Shown in pieces: positions 1 through 40,628 of a stretch of 64,000 bases of DNA (position 1 is its first letter; every line of letters begins with the position of its first letter). The notes under the pieces are model-generated. The model had not been told where the DNA came from and ran no database searches. It was given only the letters and a program-made list of their open reading frames with translations. Position numbers and translations under genes: made by a program. This DNA is from Amoebidium appalachense (taxonomy: Eukaryota; Ichthyosporea), in the NCBI GenBank assembly GCA_963693365.1, contig CAVNZM010000010.1, positions 1,550,001-1,614,000 of the forward strand, given 5' to 3'.

Positions 1-59
1 GTGTGTACTGAAGGGGGCCGGTTGGTCACCCTATGGCCAAATATCATGGACGAAGGTTG

Positions 60-439
60 GCCACTTTTACAGTCTTCTCCCTCCCCCCCGCCCCTCCCAC
101 CACCACCTCCCTCTCCCCCCAACACACACACACACACCACCCCCACTCCGACCCTACATCTCTCCCAACACCCACCCCAGTTTCCCTCCTTCCCTCAATC
201 CTTCCTTAAGTGCCCATCACACAGCGTCACAGTATACACCGGGTAGGCCCTGTTTGGCATCACACAACCCTCACCTGGACTTCGTTTGAGGGTTACACCC
301 GTACACATGTTATATCGTACACATGTTATGTGTGCACAGGCACCGATACACCTGCAAGGGCAACATCTCACCAGTGCTCTACATCCCAAAGTTCCTCTAC
401 CGTTGTTGCAGACTTTATGAATCCCTTCCCCCTCCCCCC

Positions 440-476
<37 letters not shown>

Positions 477-605
477 CCCCCACCTCCGCCCATCCCCTTC
501 GCCCTAATTAGTTTTTCTTTGAAAGAGGGCAGATTACACGGTATTACCTCTTTTTAGATCTTCTGTTCAGGACGTCACTTACCCAACCCCCCCCCCCCCC
601 CCCCT

Positions 606-638
<33 letters not shown>

Positions 639-912
639 TATTTTCAATACAATCACACACACACACTACTACAATCCCTAACCCCCTTGCCCACACCCGT
701 TTTCCGTTCTCTCTCTCTCTCTCTCTCTTTCTCCTCCTACCCCCCCTCCGCCTCCCGTTCCCCTCCCCCCCCTCCCCCCCTGCCCCTCCCCTACCTCCCT
801 CCCTCCCTCCCTCCAGTCCCCTCCCCCCTCCCCCCGCTACAGACACACCCACCTATCCCCCCCCCCCCCCCTCCCCCCCTTTTTTTTTTATTTGGCTCCC
901 CCCCCCCCCCCC

Positions 913-944
<32 letters not shown>

Positions 945-950
945 TTTATG
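60..950 (+). repeat. C-rich and CT-rich simple sequence
   Basis: C-runs of up to about 35 bases, CCCT repeats and a 27-base T-run just before the AG at 955-956. This is probably the intron before the exon at 957. No gene content is seen apart from the possible start exon at 46-55. Confidence 0.8.
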
Positions 951-956
951 GCACAG

Positions 957-28547
<27,591 letters not shown>

Positions 28548-29675
28548 GTACAGTAGATGGGTGGGTGAACATACTTTGTTTGTTTTGTTTTTTTTTTTTT
28601 TGTTTTTTTTTTGTTATGTGTTGTACGTATGTAAGCTCGGATGCAGGTGCATACATACAGTTGCACACACACAAACACACAAGCACACACACGGACACAC
28701 ACGCGCACTCAAGGACTCAAGCACACACGTGTGGGTGTGTGCGCCCACAAACGTAAGAACCTCTCTCATCGAACTCTCTTCTATACCGGCATTTGTGATC
28801 TGCAGTCGTGATATCACCTCATACACATCTTGGTGGTATAGGGCAACAGGGGGGGGGGGGGGGTATATTTGGGCATAGTTTTTTGGTTTTTGAATATGCC
28901 GAAGGTCGCTGAACGAATGACCGGCGTCTTGGTATCTCATTTGCATTATCACCGAATACTATCACAGCTACTCAATTAAACGCAATCTATAAATGCTTGC
29001 TACGTCTTGCCGTTTTAGGTTTTGTATCGGGTTTACGAAACAACTAAGCACAGTGTTGTATGATGTTAGAAAATGGCCACGGATCATCCTGCTCCGGGGG
29101 GGGGGGGGGGGGGGGGGGGGGGTTCTGGTGTTGTATGAATGGCCTACTTATTAAACTCAGCGGAATGTATGTGTGTGCGGGTGGTCATGAACTCTGGGTG
29201 TGGAGACTGTACATAACGAACATTGGTGAATGTGGGATTTATATTTTAATGGTAAAGTAAAAGACAACCCAAGGCAAGTAATATTATAAATTACAGGGGA
29301 AAAAGCCTGATTGTTGCAATCTCAAAAACAATTGCATTCTCCAATAATTCCCGGGTGATCTGCCTGATTAGATAAATATGGAGATTTGGGTGGGAATTTT
29401 TGGCACGGGAAAAAAAAAAAGAAAAAGCCGGAATACAATTTTTTATGTAATGTGCGAGACAGGAGGTACAGATTTGTTTTGTTGCCCTTGGTGGGTGTGC
29501 CAAGTAAACAGGTCAGCCACCATAGAATTGAACTTGTCAGACTGTTTGTGAAAGGCGTTCAAGTTTTGTTACACGTGCACACGCCAAAGGAGGCTTTGGC
29601 ACACACACACACACACGCACACACACACACACACGTGCACACACACACGTGCACACGCGCGCGCACACACACGCA

Positions 29676-29738
<63 letters not shown>

Positions 29739-30948
29739 AGCACAGACCCACACATGCCTTAGGCTGCCAGAGGGAGCCTCGGTGCCATCTGACCACCTAG
29801 TCACAACCCAAAACTTTTAAAGGGATTCTCGGTTCCAATCAAATGGCTCAGAAATTTTAAGGGGACTCTCGGAACCAATTAGTCGATCGAGTTTCAGTTT
29901 ATTCAATTATATAACCCGTCCCGGCGTTGTGACTAATTGGCCCTATGTCCCGCCAGCACGTGATGAGGGTTTTGAAACATTTGGGGGGCGATCCCGGGGA
30001 CTTTGGCTAGCCAATCACTATGGTGTACGCCTTCCAAAAATGGAAACATGAATTGGAGCACTGCCTGCCCCTCTTTGCATGCATGGCTTAAAAGGGATTC
30101 CTTTTAGGCCGATTTATTGATCCTTTCGTGTCAGGCAAGAATTCTGTTTGCGCACCTGGCCAATCACAAAGTGCAAATTGTTTTCGGGTCTGACCCGACC
30201 CGAATTCCTAATGCAAATATTACTAAGCTATCATGTCGAGTGCCTCGAGATCGAGCTCGTTTTCATCGTCAGGCGGAGATTTCTGAACATGTTGGCTCGT
30301 ACTGTATACCCTAAATACAACATTGTTGGGACATTTTCAACCCTCGGCCCTTTTTGTTGCTTAAAGGGGGCTAGGGAAGCCATACGAGGGCACCCGGAAG
30401 AGGCCTCCGCGAGGGGGGGCTGGGGGGGGGGGGGGGGGGGAGGGGATAAAGAGCCTTGTGCGTCGGTATCAGGTGCAGGTGCACGGGTCCAAGCCACGGG
30501 ATAACGCGCCTATATGCACGGGTGCCTTCACCTGCAGCACGGATTGTATATATATATAACGTTGTGATTTATTTAACATCTTAATGCAATTGCAACACAC
30601 CGTCCCCGCATGTGCATCACCGGAATATCAACATAAGAAAGTATTGTGTATTAATCTCCGTTTGTGGTCTTCTGTGACCTTGCGCAGCATACGCATACAT
30701 ACATGATATGCCCTCGAGCTATCAGTCTGCACTGTGTGTGTTTGTGTGTGCCATGTACAGGGTGAGAACCACTTCCTGGCCTTACTATGCACGTGTGTGT
30801 GTTGGAGGGGGGGGGGGGGGGGGGGGGAGGGGGGAGGGGGGAGGGGGGGGAGGGGGGGGGGAGGACCTGCTATTGTATATATGTGATCATAACAAGGCAT
30901 GTTTTGCCACACGCAATGCCAGATATCAGACTGAGAGCATATTTATCA

Positions 30949-30989
<41 letters not shown>

Positions 30990-31877
30990 GATCCCCCCCA
31001 CCCACCCCCTCCCCGCGGCCCCCACCCCCCCACCCCCCCCCCCCCCCACCCCCCCCCCCACCACCACCACCACCCACCCGGCCCACCCTCTTATCTACAC
31101 GATCTACCAAAATCCCATGTTTATACATCCATCACCCTGGCTCCTCCCTTTGTCCTTGTCCAAACACACACACACACACACTGTTAGGGGAATAGGATGG
31201 GAGTGGAACTAAGACTCAAGGAAAGTTGGCTCGTAATCCTAGCTTCCGTCAACACGCACACCGCTACTTATCTCAAGAGTATCTACACTGATGTATGCCT
31301 ACTCTGAAGTAGAGTGATTGTGGTTGACCGAGGCTGTCCTTTATATAGTTTGTGTGGCGAACCGGTCATTACCACATGATCCAATAGGAGAGCACTTACA
31401 ATGTCCATATATGGCTAAACAAACACGAACTGATAAACAAATGACTAAACAACCAATGGGAAACGCTCAATCTACAAGTACATGCAATCATGTCAATCTT
31501 CCGAACGCATGCCACACGCAATGTCAATCTTCTCAATCGTGTGCCACTATACATATGCATAAACTATTGGTACACGTGCAGGGGCTGTCCCAACTACACA
31601 TGCGTAACAGGGGCATAACACGTGGCGTGCTAAGATACAAAGCTATGATGTAACAGTGATGTAATAGTTACGTAACATTGAGTAATGGCAAAGGGCCGTG
31701 TCCCATGTGTACGTGTCGTGTGTCTACTATCTATACGCATGCATATCTAAGGTGCGTAAATAATATATTGTCTTAGTCACTCACGATCCTTCTATCATGA
31801 ATAACTTTTTTTCTTTTGACTGGATTTATTCGACGGAAAGATATGCAAGTATGCACGGCATACTGAGAAGACAATAA
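28548..31877. other. Spacer between the MMS22L-like gene and the LINE
   Basis: Holds T- and G-runs, (CA)n at 29600-29735, two related 20-base pieces (GGGATTCTCGGTTCCAAT at about 29822 and GGGGACTCTCGGAACCAAT at about 29860), the partial MITE at 30088, and C-runs at 30951-31070. No gene is seen. Confidence 0.6.
30088..30206. mobile_element. Second, partial copy of the TTAA MITE
   Basis: It begins TTAAAAGGGATTCCTTTTAGG and shares the interior of the 35537 element (CCTTTCG.GTCAGGC, CAATCACAAAG.G.AAAT, TCGGGTCTGACCC) with moderate divergence. The right terminal repeat is not recognisable. Confidence 0.6.
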
Positions 31878-33142
31878 AAACTTCACGACATGCTTTCTCG
31901 AGTAGATGACTGGTGTTTCCAAAATTTCATGAAAATTGGGATAGATAAATGCGGCACCTTTTCTTCCAATGCACAGTACACTCTGAACAATCAACCTATC
32001 CCAATCGTGTCCTCCTATGACTATTTAGGTATTCCTTTCACCTCTAAGGGTATCTGGTTTGAGCGCCTTTTGACTTCGCGCATTTCTCGTGCGCGTGGTC
32101 GCTTACATATCTATCAAGGAATATTCGCAAATATCTCTACCATTCATCCAGCCAATTTGCTCACTCTTTATAAAGTTTTTCATCGTCCATGTTTCGAATA
32201 TGGCCTCCCGTTCCTCTTGTTTGCCCCTCCACGGCAACAGCGCGCGGCTCTTCGGGAATTCGATTCCTTTCAGCGTGAATTCATCCAGTTTATTTCTCGA
32301 ACCTCGCGTAGGCATCCTTTGGCGGCTCCCTTGCTGAGTGTTTTTGGTCTCCCTCCGGTGCGCCAGCGTATGAATGAATTAGGACTTCGCTTTTGTTTTC
32401 ATTTGGTTAGGCTTCCTTCTTATCATCCTTTGTTGCAATTCTTTCCTTCTTTAGCACCTGTTCCCGGCATTTCTAATGTTCGTGCGAAATGTCCTATCTC
32501 CAATCTCTCTCCCATTCCGAGATATCCTTTTAAATACCTATCTCCTTTATTTTTCCCTTCTACTAGTTATCAGCAGTATGTTACTTGGTTTCATACTCAA
32601 TGTCCTTTGCTTCATCGTTGTGATAAAGAGTATCATGGTAGGGCTCTTGAGCCTGGGCTTCTTTTTATATTAGAGACTCGTCTATTTTCTTTACAATCGC
32701 TGTGTAAATTAGCTACTGATATTTATCCTTTTTCTCGTAAACCTACCACACTTACAGATTTTGCAATTCTAACCCCTCCTTGTGATATAGCTTGGAAATG
32801 TTTATTTTGGCGCTGTAACCTTTGTTTCCATAAATGTTTGTGCCACTTTTGTGCAGAACCTTTTTCTCGTAAACACTTAGATAGATGTATTTATTTATCT
32901 CAGATTACTCCGTTAGAAATTAGAAGACTGGCTTATTTAGATAATCCTGCTATTACGTCTATTGACTATCTGTTGTACCACGGTATGTTTAACGAGTTTT
33001 CTAGGGTGTATGATTATTTAAGTCGTTATCTCCTCCGTATCCGAGAGTGAGGGCTTTTATATTTTCTTCTCCGAGATATCGGTGATATCTCGATGGCCTC
33101 TATTTTGCTGAGCATATCAATAAAGTCATTATAAAAAAAAGT
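31878..33142 (+). mobile_element. 5'-truncated LINE (non-LTR retrotransposon), reverse-transcriptase C-terminal part
   Basis: An open frame at 31890-33050 (386 residues) reads as the part of a LINE reverse transcriptase downstream of the catalytic box. RVDDWCFQNFMKIGIDKCGT and SSYDYLGIPFTSKGI match the conserved region just after the F/YxDD motif. A C-terminal CHFC...KHLDRC arrangement (CX2CX7HX3C) resembles the zinc knuckle at the end of many LINE ORF2 proteins. The catalytic aspartates are absent and an in-frame stop precedes the ATG, so the copy is dead by 5' truncation. It ends with AATAAA and an A-run (33119-33142). The frame has no stops, suggesting a recent insertion. Its T-rich coding style differs from neighbouring genes. 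The clade is not determined. Confidence 0.85.
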
Positions 33143-33346
33143 AAATAACAATCACAACAATCCAGAGGGGGGGCTATGAAAAGGGGTCTGCGACGCTATG
33201 ACCTAACGCGCACGCAGTAATCCCCCCATGTTAGACTCAGTGCATTCACATGGTCGTATTCACGTGCAGGTTAACGTTACGTGTCATGTGCATAGTGCTG
33301 TCCGCAGTGCAACAACCACTCAGCAGTATCACGGCAACACTGTCAG

Positions 33347-33497
<151 letters not shown>

Positions 33498-33643
33498 CGC
33501 GTCTTTTCAAGCAACTGGCAAACTGAGCACACCGAAAATTCAAAAACAGCCCGGCTTGTTCGTATTTTTTCCCATAGATACATGGCACCTGCTTTAATGT
33601 GAAATCATCCTTTTTATTAATCCCGCGGCAGTGGACTTTGCAG

Positions 33644-33952
33644 AATTTGACTCCTTTGAGGCCCAAAAACCTCGAAATTTCCCCGGCGATGCTTGTGCCG
33701 GCGCCCGCAGGGAGAATTGCAGTGTGTGGATCTGTGTCTCGCGCGCTTATGTGTGGGGGAAACTTCAAGACGAAGGTTTACAAAACTTTAAGCCTTGGTT
33801 CATGATCACGTGCACGGGAAAGGCAAGACTACTTTGTAATACAAGTATCCAGCATGGGTATTGATTATATCGAATTAATCTGGAGGCCTGCCATACAATA
33901 TTGAGGGGTTGGATACCCTGGGCCCTTCACGACGAGACCTGCTGCCGGGGCC
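33644..33952 (+). other. Coding-like segments of unknown gene (two possible exons)
   Basis: Two stretches, 33644-33835 and 33886-33952, have AG/GT borders and join in phase. The first contains SVWICVSRAYVWGKLQDE and FKPWFMITCTGKARLL; the Trp/hydrophobic pattern faintly recalls a PH-type beta sheet. The second reads LPYNIEGLDTLGPSRRDLL. Neither a start nor a stop is placed. They could be remnants of a gene or of an element. Confidence 0.25.
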
Positions 33953-34164
33953 GTGAGGGGTGGGTGGGTGAAATCGATGGTGGTGAGGGGGGAACGGTAG
34001 GTGGGTGGGTGGGGTGGGTGTGTGGGTGGGTGGTTGTTTGTCCCTTAGAAACAAAACGTATATATATTGCCAATTGCCCAAGGCGGCACTTAAACACCTT
34101 ATAACGAACACGACAACAGGTGACGACAACAAATGGAGTGGGTGGGTGGGTAGGTTGGGGAGGG

Positions 34165-34585
<421 letters not shown>

Positions 34586-34649
34586 TGTGAGGGAAAGGGA
34601 TAGAAGGAGGGAGGGAGGGTGAGAGAGCCAGAGGGAGAGCATATTCTGC

Positions 34650-34784
34650 AAACAACGAGGGAACCATTAGAGCCATGGTGTTAAAGGCGAGAGAGAAAGA
34701 GGGAGAAGAGGCCCATCGACTGCAAGAAAGGGAATCCACCGTTGCCGCATTGTCACAACGTCTAGTTAAAAATGCCGTGGGATG
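34650..34784 (+). other. Coding-like coiled-coil exon of unknown gene
   Basis: A frame ending at TGA (34782-34784) reads ANNEGTIRAMVLKAREKEGE and QERESTVAALSQRLVKN, a charged helix unlike the repeats around it. It may be the last exon of a plus-strand gene whose other exons I could not link. It follows a long (AG)n tract that would be the intron end. Confidence 0.25.
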
Positions 34785-35130
34785 AGACACTTGGCATGCA
34801 GCCTGACACTTTGAGGGTAGTTGCTTTTACTTCATTCACCAAAAATATGTATAATCCAGCAATAAACTAGTGTACAGACAAACGAAGATTCAAATAAATC
34901 TAACACGATATCACTAACAATCATGCAAATCGGCAATCGGTGTGTCAGTTTGGGGGCATGAAAAGAAATGAAGAAATATGGAAATGATCACAATGCCCCA
35001 TATCTATATGAATGGCCGAGGTAGTCATAACTTTACATAGCAAAGCAAAACAGCGAAAAATGTGATAGAGAAATTAAGAGGAGCAGATGTAGCTAAAAAT
35101 GCGAACACTTATGCACGCCACCAACATAAA

Positions 35131-35977
35131 CTACGCAAATTTCTTGATCGCCTCCTCCTCCGCCTCCTTCAGCAAATCCTCGTTCTCCTTAATCGTCTCC
35201 AAATCGGGCTCCTCCAGGTCGGTAGCCGCGCGATCCTGATCCTCCATCGCCTGATTGATCTCGTTAATTTCATCCTCAATCAATTTCTCCTCCGTCGTTT
35301 CAGTCATATCAAGAATCTTTTGCTCCCTCTCGATCCCTTTTTCCTTCTGGATCGCCTTGGTTCTCATCTCGCCGATCTGTCTAAGAAGTTGCTCTGCCTG
35401 TTTGTCCGCGGCCGCTTTAACCTGTTGCAGGTCGGCGGATGCGTTTGGCCCATTTTGAATTAGCTGCTGTTCCTTCTCTTGGGCGGCCGATTGGATCTCT
35501 TGCACCTGGCGCAGAAGTTCGTCGACCTACAATGGGTTAAAGGGGGTTACTTTTAGGCAAATATATCGGCCCTTTCGAGTCAGGCCAAAATGCTGTGTGG
35601 TGTGCATATCACCAATCACAAAGCGTAAATCGCTCTCGGGTCTGACCCAACTCAGATAAAAGGAACCCCCTTTAAGAATAATATTGGATTAGTGACGGGC
35701 AGGTAAGAAAGATATTGGGCGAAACAGAAGGTGGAGGTTTAAATGTTGAAGAAGACTGTGTATATGCTTCTTGAAGCGTTTGAAACGGGAGCACGAGATG
35801 TGTTATGTAGTGACAATCGTTACGGATCCTATGAATTAGCATGGTTGGGGTGTTCGAATCAGCGTTCCATCTGGGTGATATGTTGGTTGATAAATACACA
35901 CACGTCCGATAGACTAGTTCAAAAGAAGTTTTGTGCTTGTGTAAACCGACATGGGACCCCATCACGTGCTCATCAAC

Positions 35978-36033
<56 letters not shown>

Positions 36034-37200
36034 TGTAGATGGGGAAGTAGATGACGTGGAGTGGTAGTTTAATAATAATAATACTCGGGCTTGTATACCA
36101 TGTATTTATAGTTAGGTAAATGTATAAACCGTGTACAGGCAGTGTGAATAGAACCAGTGAGCTTACAAGGGTGCTCTGCCAACGTTAGTTACACCAAAGT
36201 GTGTGTGTGTGCGCGCGCGCGCGCGCCCGTGTGTGATCGCGTGCGCGGGCGTAGGTATGTATCTGTCTCCCTGGGCATGTGTTGTGACCACATTTACGTG
36301 TGTGCACATGTGCACGTGCCCCCTGCCGAATCACAATGTCTACACATACACATGGGCACACACACCGACACACGTGCATGCCCCATCTACACCTGTTCGC
36401 ACCACCCATTATGAACCTATCAAACCCCCCAGCCGCCCTACTAAATTAAATATTCAAAATCTCAATTTTAAGAAGTAAACATCACTGGGCACACACCTGA
36501 GGTGAGGAGCTATCGGTCAACCCTGCCAGTTTTGCGTTTTCCTGCTCCGCCGCTTGTTTTGCCTGAGCTTTAAGAGCCTCCAGTTCGCGCTCAAATGATG
36601 CCTTTAACTCTGTCAGTCTGGCCTTGTTATTCGCCCGTCTCTGCTCCTCCTCTTCGATTCTCTTTTTGGCACGTTGGATAGCTGCGGTTCCCTGCAATTT
36701 TTTTTTCAGTCGTAAGTATCAGCATAAATAGGAGGGATGGTAGAGAAAAAAAAAGACTAAGGGAGGGAGGATAGAGGGAGAGGGACTGTGAGAGGAAGGG
36801 AGAGAGTCTAGTGTACGGTCGTTCAATTGAGTAAAATCCACGCAAGTACAATAGAGAGCCAGGAGAGGGCGTGCGAGCGCAAAGAGGGGGGGACGGGGGG
36901 GGGGGGGGGGGGGGGGGAGGGGGGGGGGGGGGGCGGGGCGAGGAGACTTGAACCATGTGGGATCGTTTGCAAGTTTGTTCGTGTCAATGTGAGCGTGATT
37001 AAGCAAAAGTTCAAAATAATTCGAGGGTGATGATTTGCTCTTCTTATGCGGTTGGTGGTTCTTTGTCTTATCATGCAACAGAACACTGTGGTACTGAATG
37101 GTGAACCGCTGTGTGCAGCAAAGATCACACAGGAGGCAAATGCTAAGAATTTCATGCGGAAAGACTGCCGTTAAAGCAGAAGCGTGAGTGGTGGTCGACA

Positions 37201-37251
<51 letters not shown>

Positions 37252-38478
37252 CACATGCACACACACAAATACTTTTGACGTGCTGGAACACTGACACATA
37301 CGACTAAATGTGCACACGGGGTTGCAGATGCTTGGATTCGAAGTCACAGAGAACCATAAGAAGATAAACTTGGGGTACACGTGTTGCCACTGCCGTACTA
37401 AACATAAACACACCTGCTCAAGATTTCTTTTCTCCTTCTCTAACCTCTCATTCCCTGCCTTACACCCGCAGACACACACACTGAAGTGAGTGGACCTCCA
37501 TACACAAACATGTCCACGCAGACAAGCAGAGACTCTTGTTCAAGACCGACTGGCTCACTGTGTGCGTGAGTGTGGCACGTACATGCACGAACAACACACA
37601 CTGAGACAACTGGGTTCAAACCTCGCACACACGTGGCATACAGCACACACACACGATCACACACCACCACCTCCTCCACTTCCCCCCCTTTTCCCTAACG
37701 AGGTGAGCACGCAAATGGTAAACATAACCTAAATCTTCAACCACCCACTCACTCAACCATACACACGTTGCAACATGGTGTCAATAAAGCTCCTGCAAGC
37801 TCACAAGCACACGAATGCACGTACTTACCACTGTCGCCAGGCAAACACCACACACACAAATAACACCGACATGCACATGCACACACTGCACGCGTAGACA
37901 CGTACTTCCAAATGCGCACGAATGCGCACGTGCACGCGCACACGCTCGCGTACGCACACACACACACACACACATGGGCGCACACACACAGCTGGGCACA
38001 ACAAAGCCAATAGACCGTTCGCGATGATACATATACTGTACAACACACGCAGAGACGCACACACCCAGAAAAACAGGCACGCACACATGCGCGAACACAA
38101 CCACAAGCACACACACACACATGCCCACACACACGCACACATACACACACACACACACGCACACGCACACGCCGAGCCGATCCACAACTACAACTGCAGC
38201 ACTTCCCCACCACCCTCTTCATCATCCCCGTATCAACATACCTGTTCAATCTTCTGCGCAGGAGTAAGCGGTCTGACCTGACCGCCAACGTTTATACTAG
38301 CCAGATACTTCGCGTCAATACGTGCTTCCTCTGCATCTTTGGCTGCCTTATCCACGAGAGGGTGGTCGGAGGTAGGTGTAACAGATGAAGGTGCAGGTGT
38401 AGATGGAGCCTGCCTGGGCACAACATGACCAAAAACGGCCGGCGCGGCCAGAAGGGCAATGGAGCACAACTTGTACAT
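35131..38478 (-). CDS. Secreted coiled-coil protein, paralogue A
   Basis: Exons on the minus strand: 38478-38242, 37458-37414, 36691-36497 and 35526-35131. All introns are phase 0 and the total is about 290 residues. The first exon begins with a signal peptide (MYKLCSIALLAAPAVFG), then a short Pro/Ser/Thr-rich stretch (about residues 20-40) and the block VRPLTPAQKIEQ just before the first donor. The remaining exons encode almost pure charged helix with heptad character, for example NERLEKEKRNLEQ in the 15-residue second exon, then AKKRIEEEEQRRANNKARL, then a Glu-rich acidic tail ending EEEAIKKFA. No membrane segment or cysteine pattern is visible, so a secreted rod-like protein is likely. A homologous gene lies at 55825-58798. 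A TTAA-flanked MITE sits in the last intron. I do not recognise the family; further small exons may have been missed. Confidence 0.75.
35537..35675. mobile_element. TTAA-flanked MITE (piggyBac-type target site)
   Basis: A 131-base body (35541-35671) starts AGGGGGTTACTTTTA and ends TAAAAGGAACCCCCT. These are 14-of-15 matched inverted repeats, and both ends are flanked by TTAA. Short terminal repeats plus a TTAA target duplication are the hallmark of piggyBac-type non-autonomous elements. It sits in the last intron of the coiled-coil gene, directly upstream (on the minus strand) of its last exon. Confidence 0.7.
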
Positions 38479-39579
38479 TTTTGGTTGTGTTCTGTCTGTG
38501 TTTGTGTAGAAACTAGAGTTAAGAGTATATGCTTGTATACTCTCGTATAGAAAATATAAGAAAGCGTGTGTAGGCAATAGTCGAGTGCTGTGAATGAAGT
38601 TTGGGAAACAGGGTATCACGGTGTGTGTGTGTGTCTGTAGTAGGTACAAAGGCTGTGTTGGCGCAAAAAGGTATTTGAGGTTAACAGCGATTGGTTCAGT
38701 TTATTACGCACAAAGAGGAGGGCAGAGAGGGGTAAAGAAAAGCAGAAGCTATCCGAATATCGACCCCTCCGTGTTTCCACCCTGCTAAAAACCCTATTTA
38801 AAAATGAAAAATCTTTCTATTTAATATATAAAAGCTTTTTGAGAGACTTATTATAAAGAGTTAACTAGCCAAACGACACGGGGCTTGCCCTGAAGCTTGG
38901 CTTGGCTACATAGAGGCCAACCTAACTGTTGGGAGAAACTTCTATTTATGTACATGACTTTACAATAACAAAACATAGAATAACAAAACATTGACAAGAA
39001 TAAAAAGTCTGATAGTCATAGATTCATCCAATCGTAGCGTGCGCACTGTGACCAAGATGTGAGCCATTCCTAATAGATCATTGGAATGTCCTGCAGTGTC
39101 CACTGTGACCGGAGGCCGCTTGTCATGCTTGTCACAGTGGAGTGCAACTTTTGACCAACTACAGTAGAGCAAGTTTTCCCTTCTGCTTTCCTCTTGCCTC
39201 TCTTAAACCTGTAGCTTGTGGCAGTGCCTGCATGCCGGCATAAAAGCACCTGATGACTGCCACCTATCTCCTTAAAGTTGCACATGTTGAAAGTTGCACT
39301 TTCGCAGGCTCGAGCTCAAAGTTTGGTGTGCTGTAGGCGGGGGTGGGATGAACATGTGTTTAGTGAATGGTGAACAAGCCGTGCCGATGCATCGTTAATT
39401 TTTTTTTGGGCAACGCAACAGCACGCGCGCACACACACACCAACACACACACGCACGCACACACACACACAAACACACCCACACACACGCACGCACGCAC
39501 ACGCACACACGCACACGCACACCCATACTTCCGGACGCGCGCACACACACACGCATGCACGCACGCACCGTTACGCACA

Positions 39580-39591
39580 CACACACACACA

Positions 39592-39639
<48 letters not shown>

Positions 39640-39645
39640 CATGCA
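39580..39645 (+). repeat. (GCAC)n tetranucleotide tract
   Basis: About 14 copies of CGCA/GCAC inside a longer CA-rich block. A similar tract lies at 51650-51760. Confidence 0.9.
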
Positions 39646-40291
39646 CGCATGCACACACACATAACACACGCACACACAACACACACACACACACACACAC
39701 ACATAAACAAACACACGCGCGCGCGCACGCACACACACGCACGCACGCACGCACAACCAGACACCAACACAGACACGCACCTAACGTGTGACAAACATTG
39801 ATATGGCAAGATCCTGAGGCCCTCACGCACACACGACCTCACACACACACACTCACGCAGTACAGGCACCACTCGCCGCGCACCTACGTACACGCAAACA
39901 CTTGCACAACACAGGCGCACACATACTCCTCGCTGCTGGAAGCGCAGTCAGCCAAGTACACGCAAAAGGGCGTTGCTCCGTTGCAGTCGTGTGAAACCAA
40001 ACCATACACGCACACGCACACACACATGCAAAGAAACACACAAAACAAGTTGATAAAGAATGCTATATCCACAAATCTTGTCATGTCGGCATCTACCACA
40101 GCGGTCCCTGTTTATGAAGCGGCTCGATCAATAAACCACACAAAACGGACGCTTCAGCGACAGTTTGCTATTACGCCTAGGTACATGCTTGAGAGCACGT
40201 TTGGAGTTGAAGTCCAGCACCTCATCAGAAAGTCAAACTGCAAAAAGGTTGATTACGGGCTGTGGGCCTACCACCAACTGAGGCGGTGTCT

Positions 40292-40292
<1 letters not shown>

Positions 40293-40326
<34 letters not shown>

Positions 40327-40628
40327 CTTAAAAGGGACGCCGCCTGAGTAGATGTATAACGTCGCACGTGCGGCAACACGTCAGTACGTGTTAGATTACG
40401 GGCCTTGAACCAAGTAACCTCCGAGGCTTGTACAAGAAAAGCCTTGTCAAGTAGTTTTCTTAAGCAGATGGGAAAGCTATCTTTGCAGCGCACCGTGGCA
40501 TACCGGTTTCTTGGCCTCTGAGTCATAGCTAAGTACCTCACATATTCCATGTCGGGCAAGAACCGGGTGCAGTGAACTTGAAAACGCCGGCGCCACGTGC
40601 GTGTCTGTGGATTGGATTCTTCAGACAC
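40293..40628 (-). mobile_element. Possible retroposed sequence with poly(A) tail
   Basis: On the minus strand a 101-codon frame (40628-40323) runs straight into an A-run of about 30 bases (T-run at 40293-40324), with TAA formed at the junction. That is the layout of a retroposed 3' end (LINE, SINE or processed transcript). No conserved motif was recognised and no target duplication was confirmed. Confidence 0.3.

Noticed and set aside
37540-37630. A tRNA gene, because GGTTCAAACC resembles a B box with an A-box-like TGGCTCAC upstream
   Set aside because: No acceptor stem, D-arm or anticodon stem can be drawn, and the spacing is wrong for a cloverleaf.
39580-39645. CRISPR-like or telomeric array
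   Set aside because: The tetranucleotide GCAC array has no spacers and is not TTAGGG-type; no CRISPR repeat-spacer pattern or telomere repeat occurs anywhere in the window.
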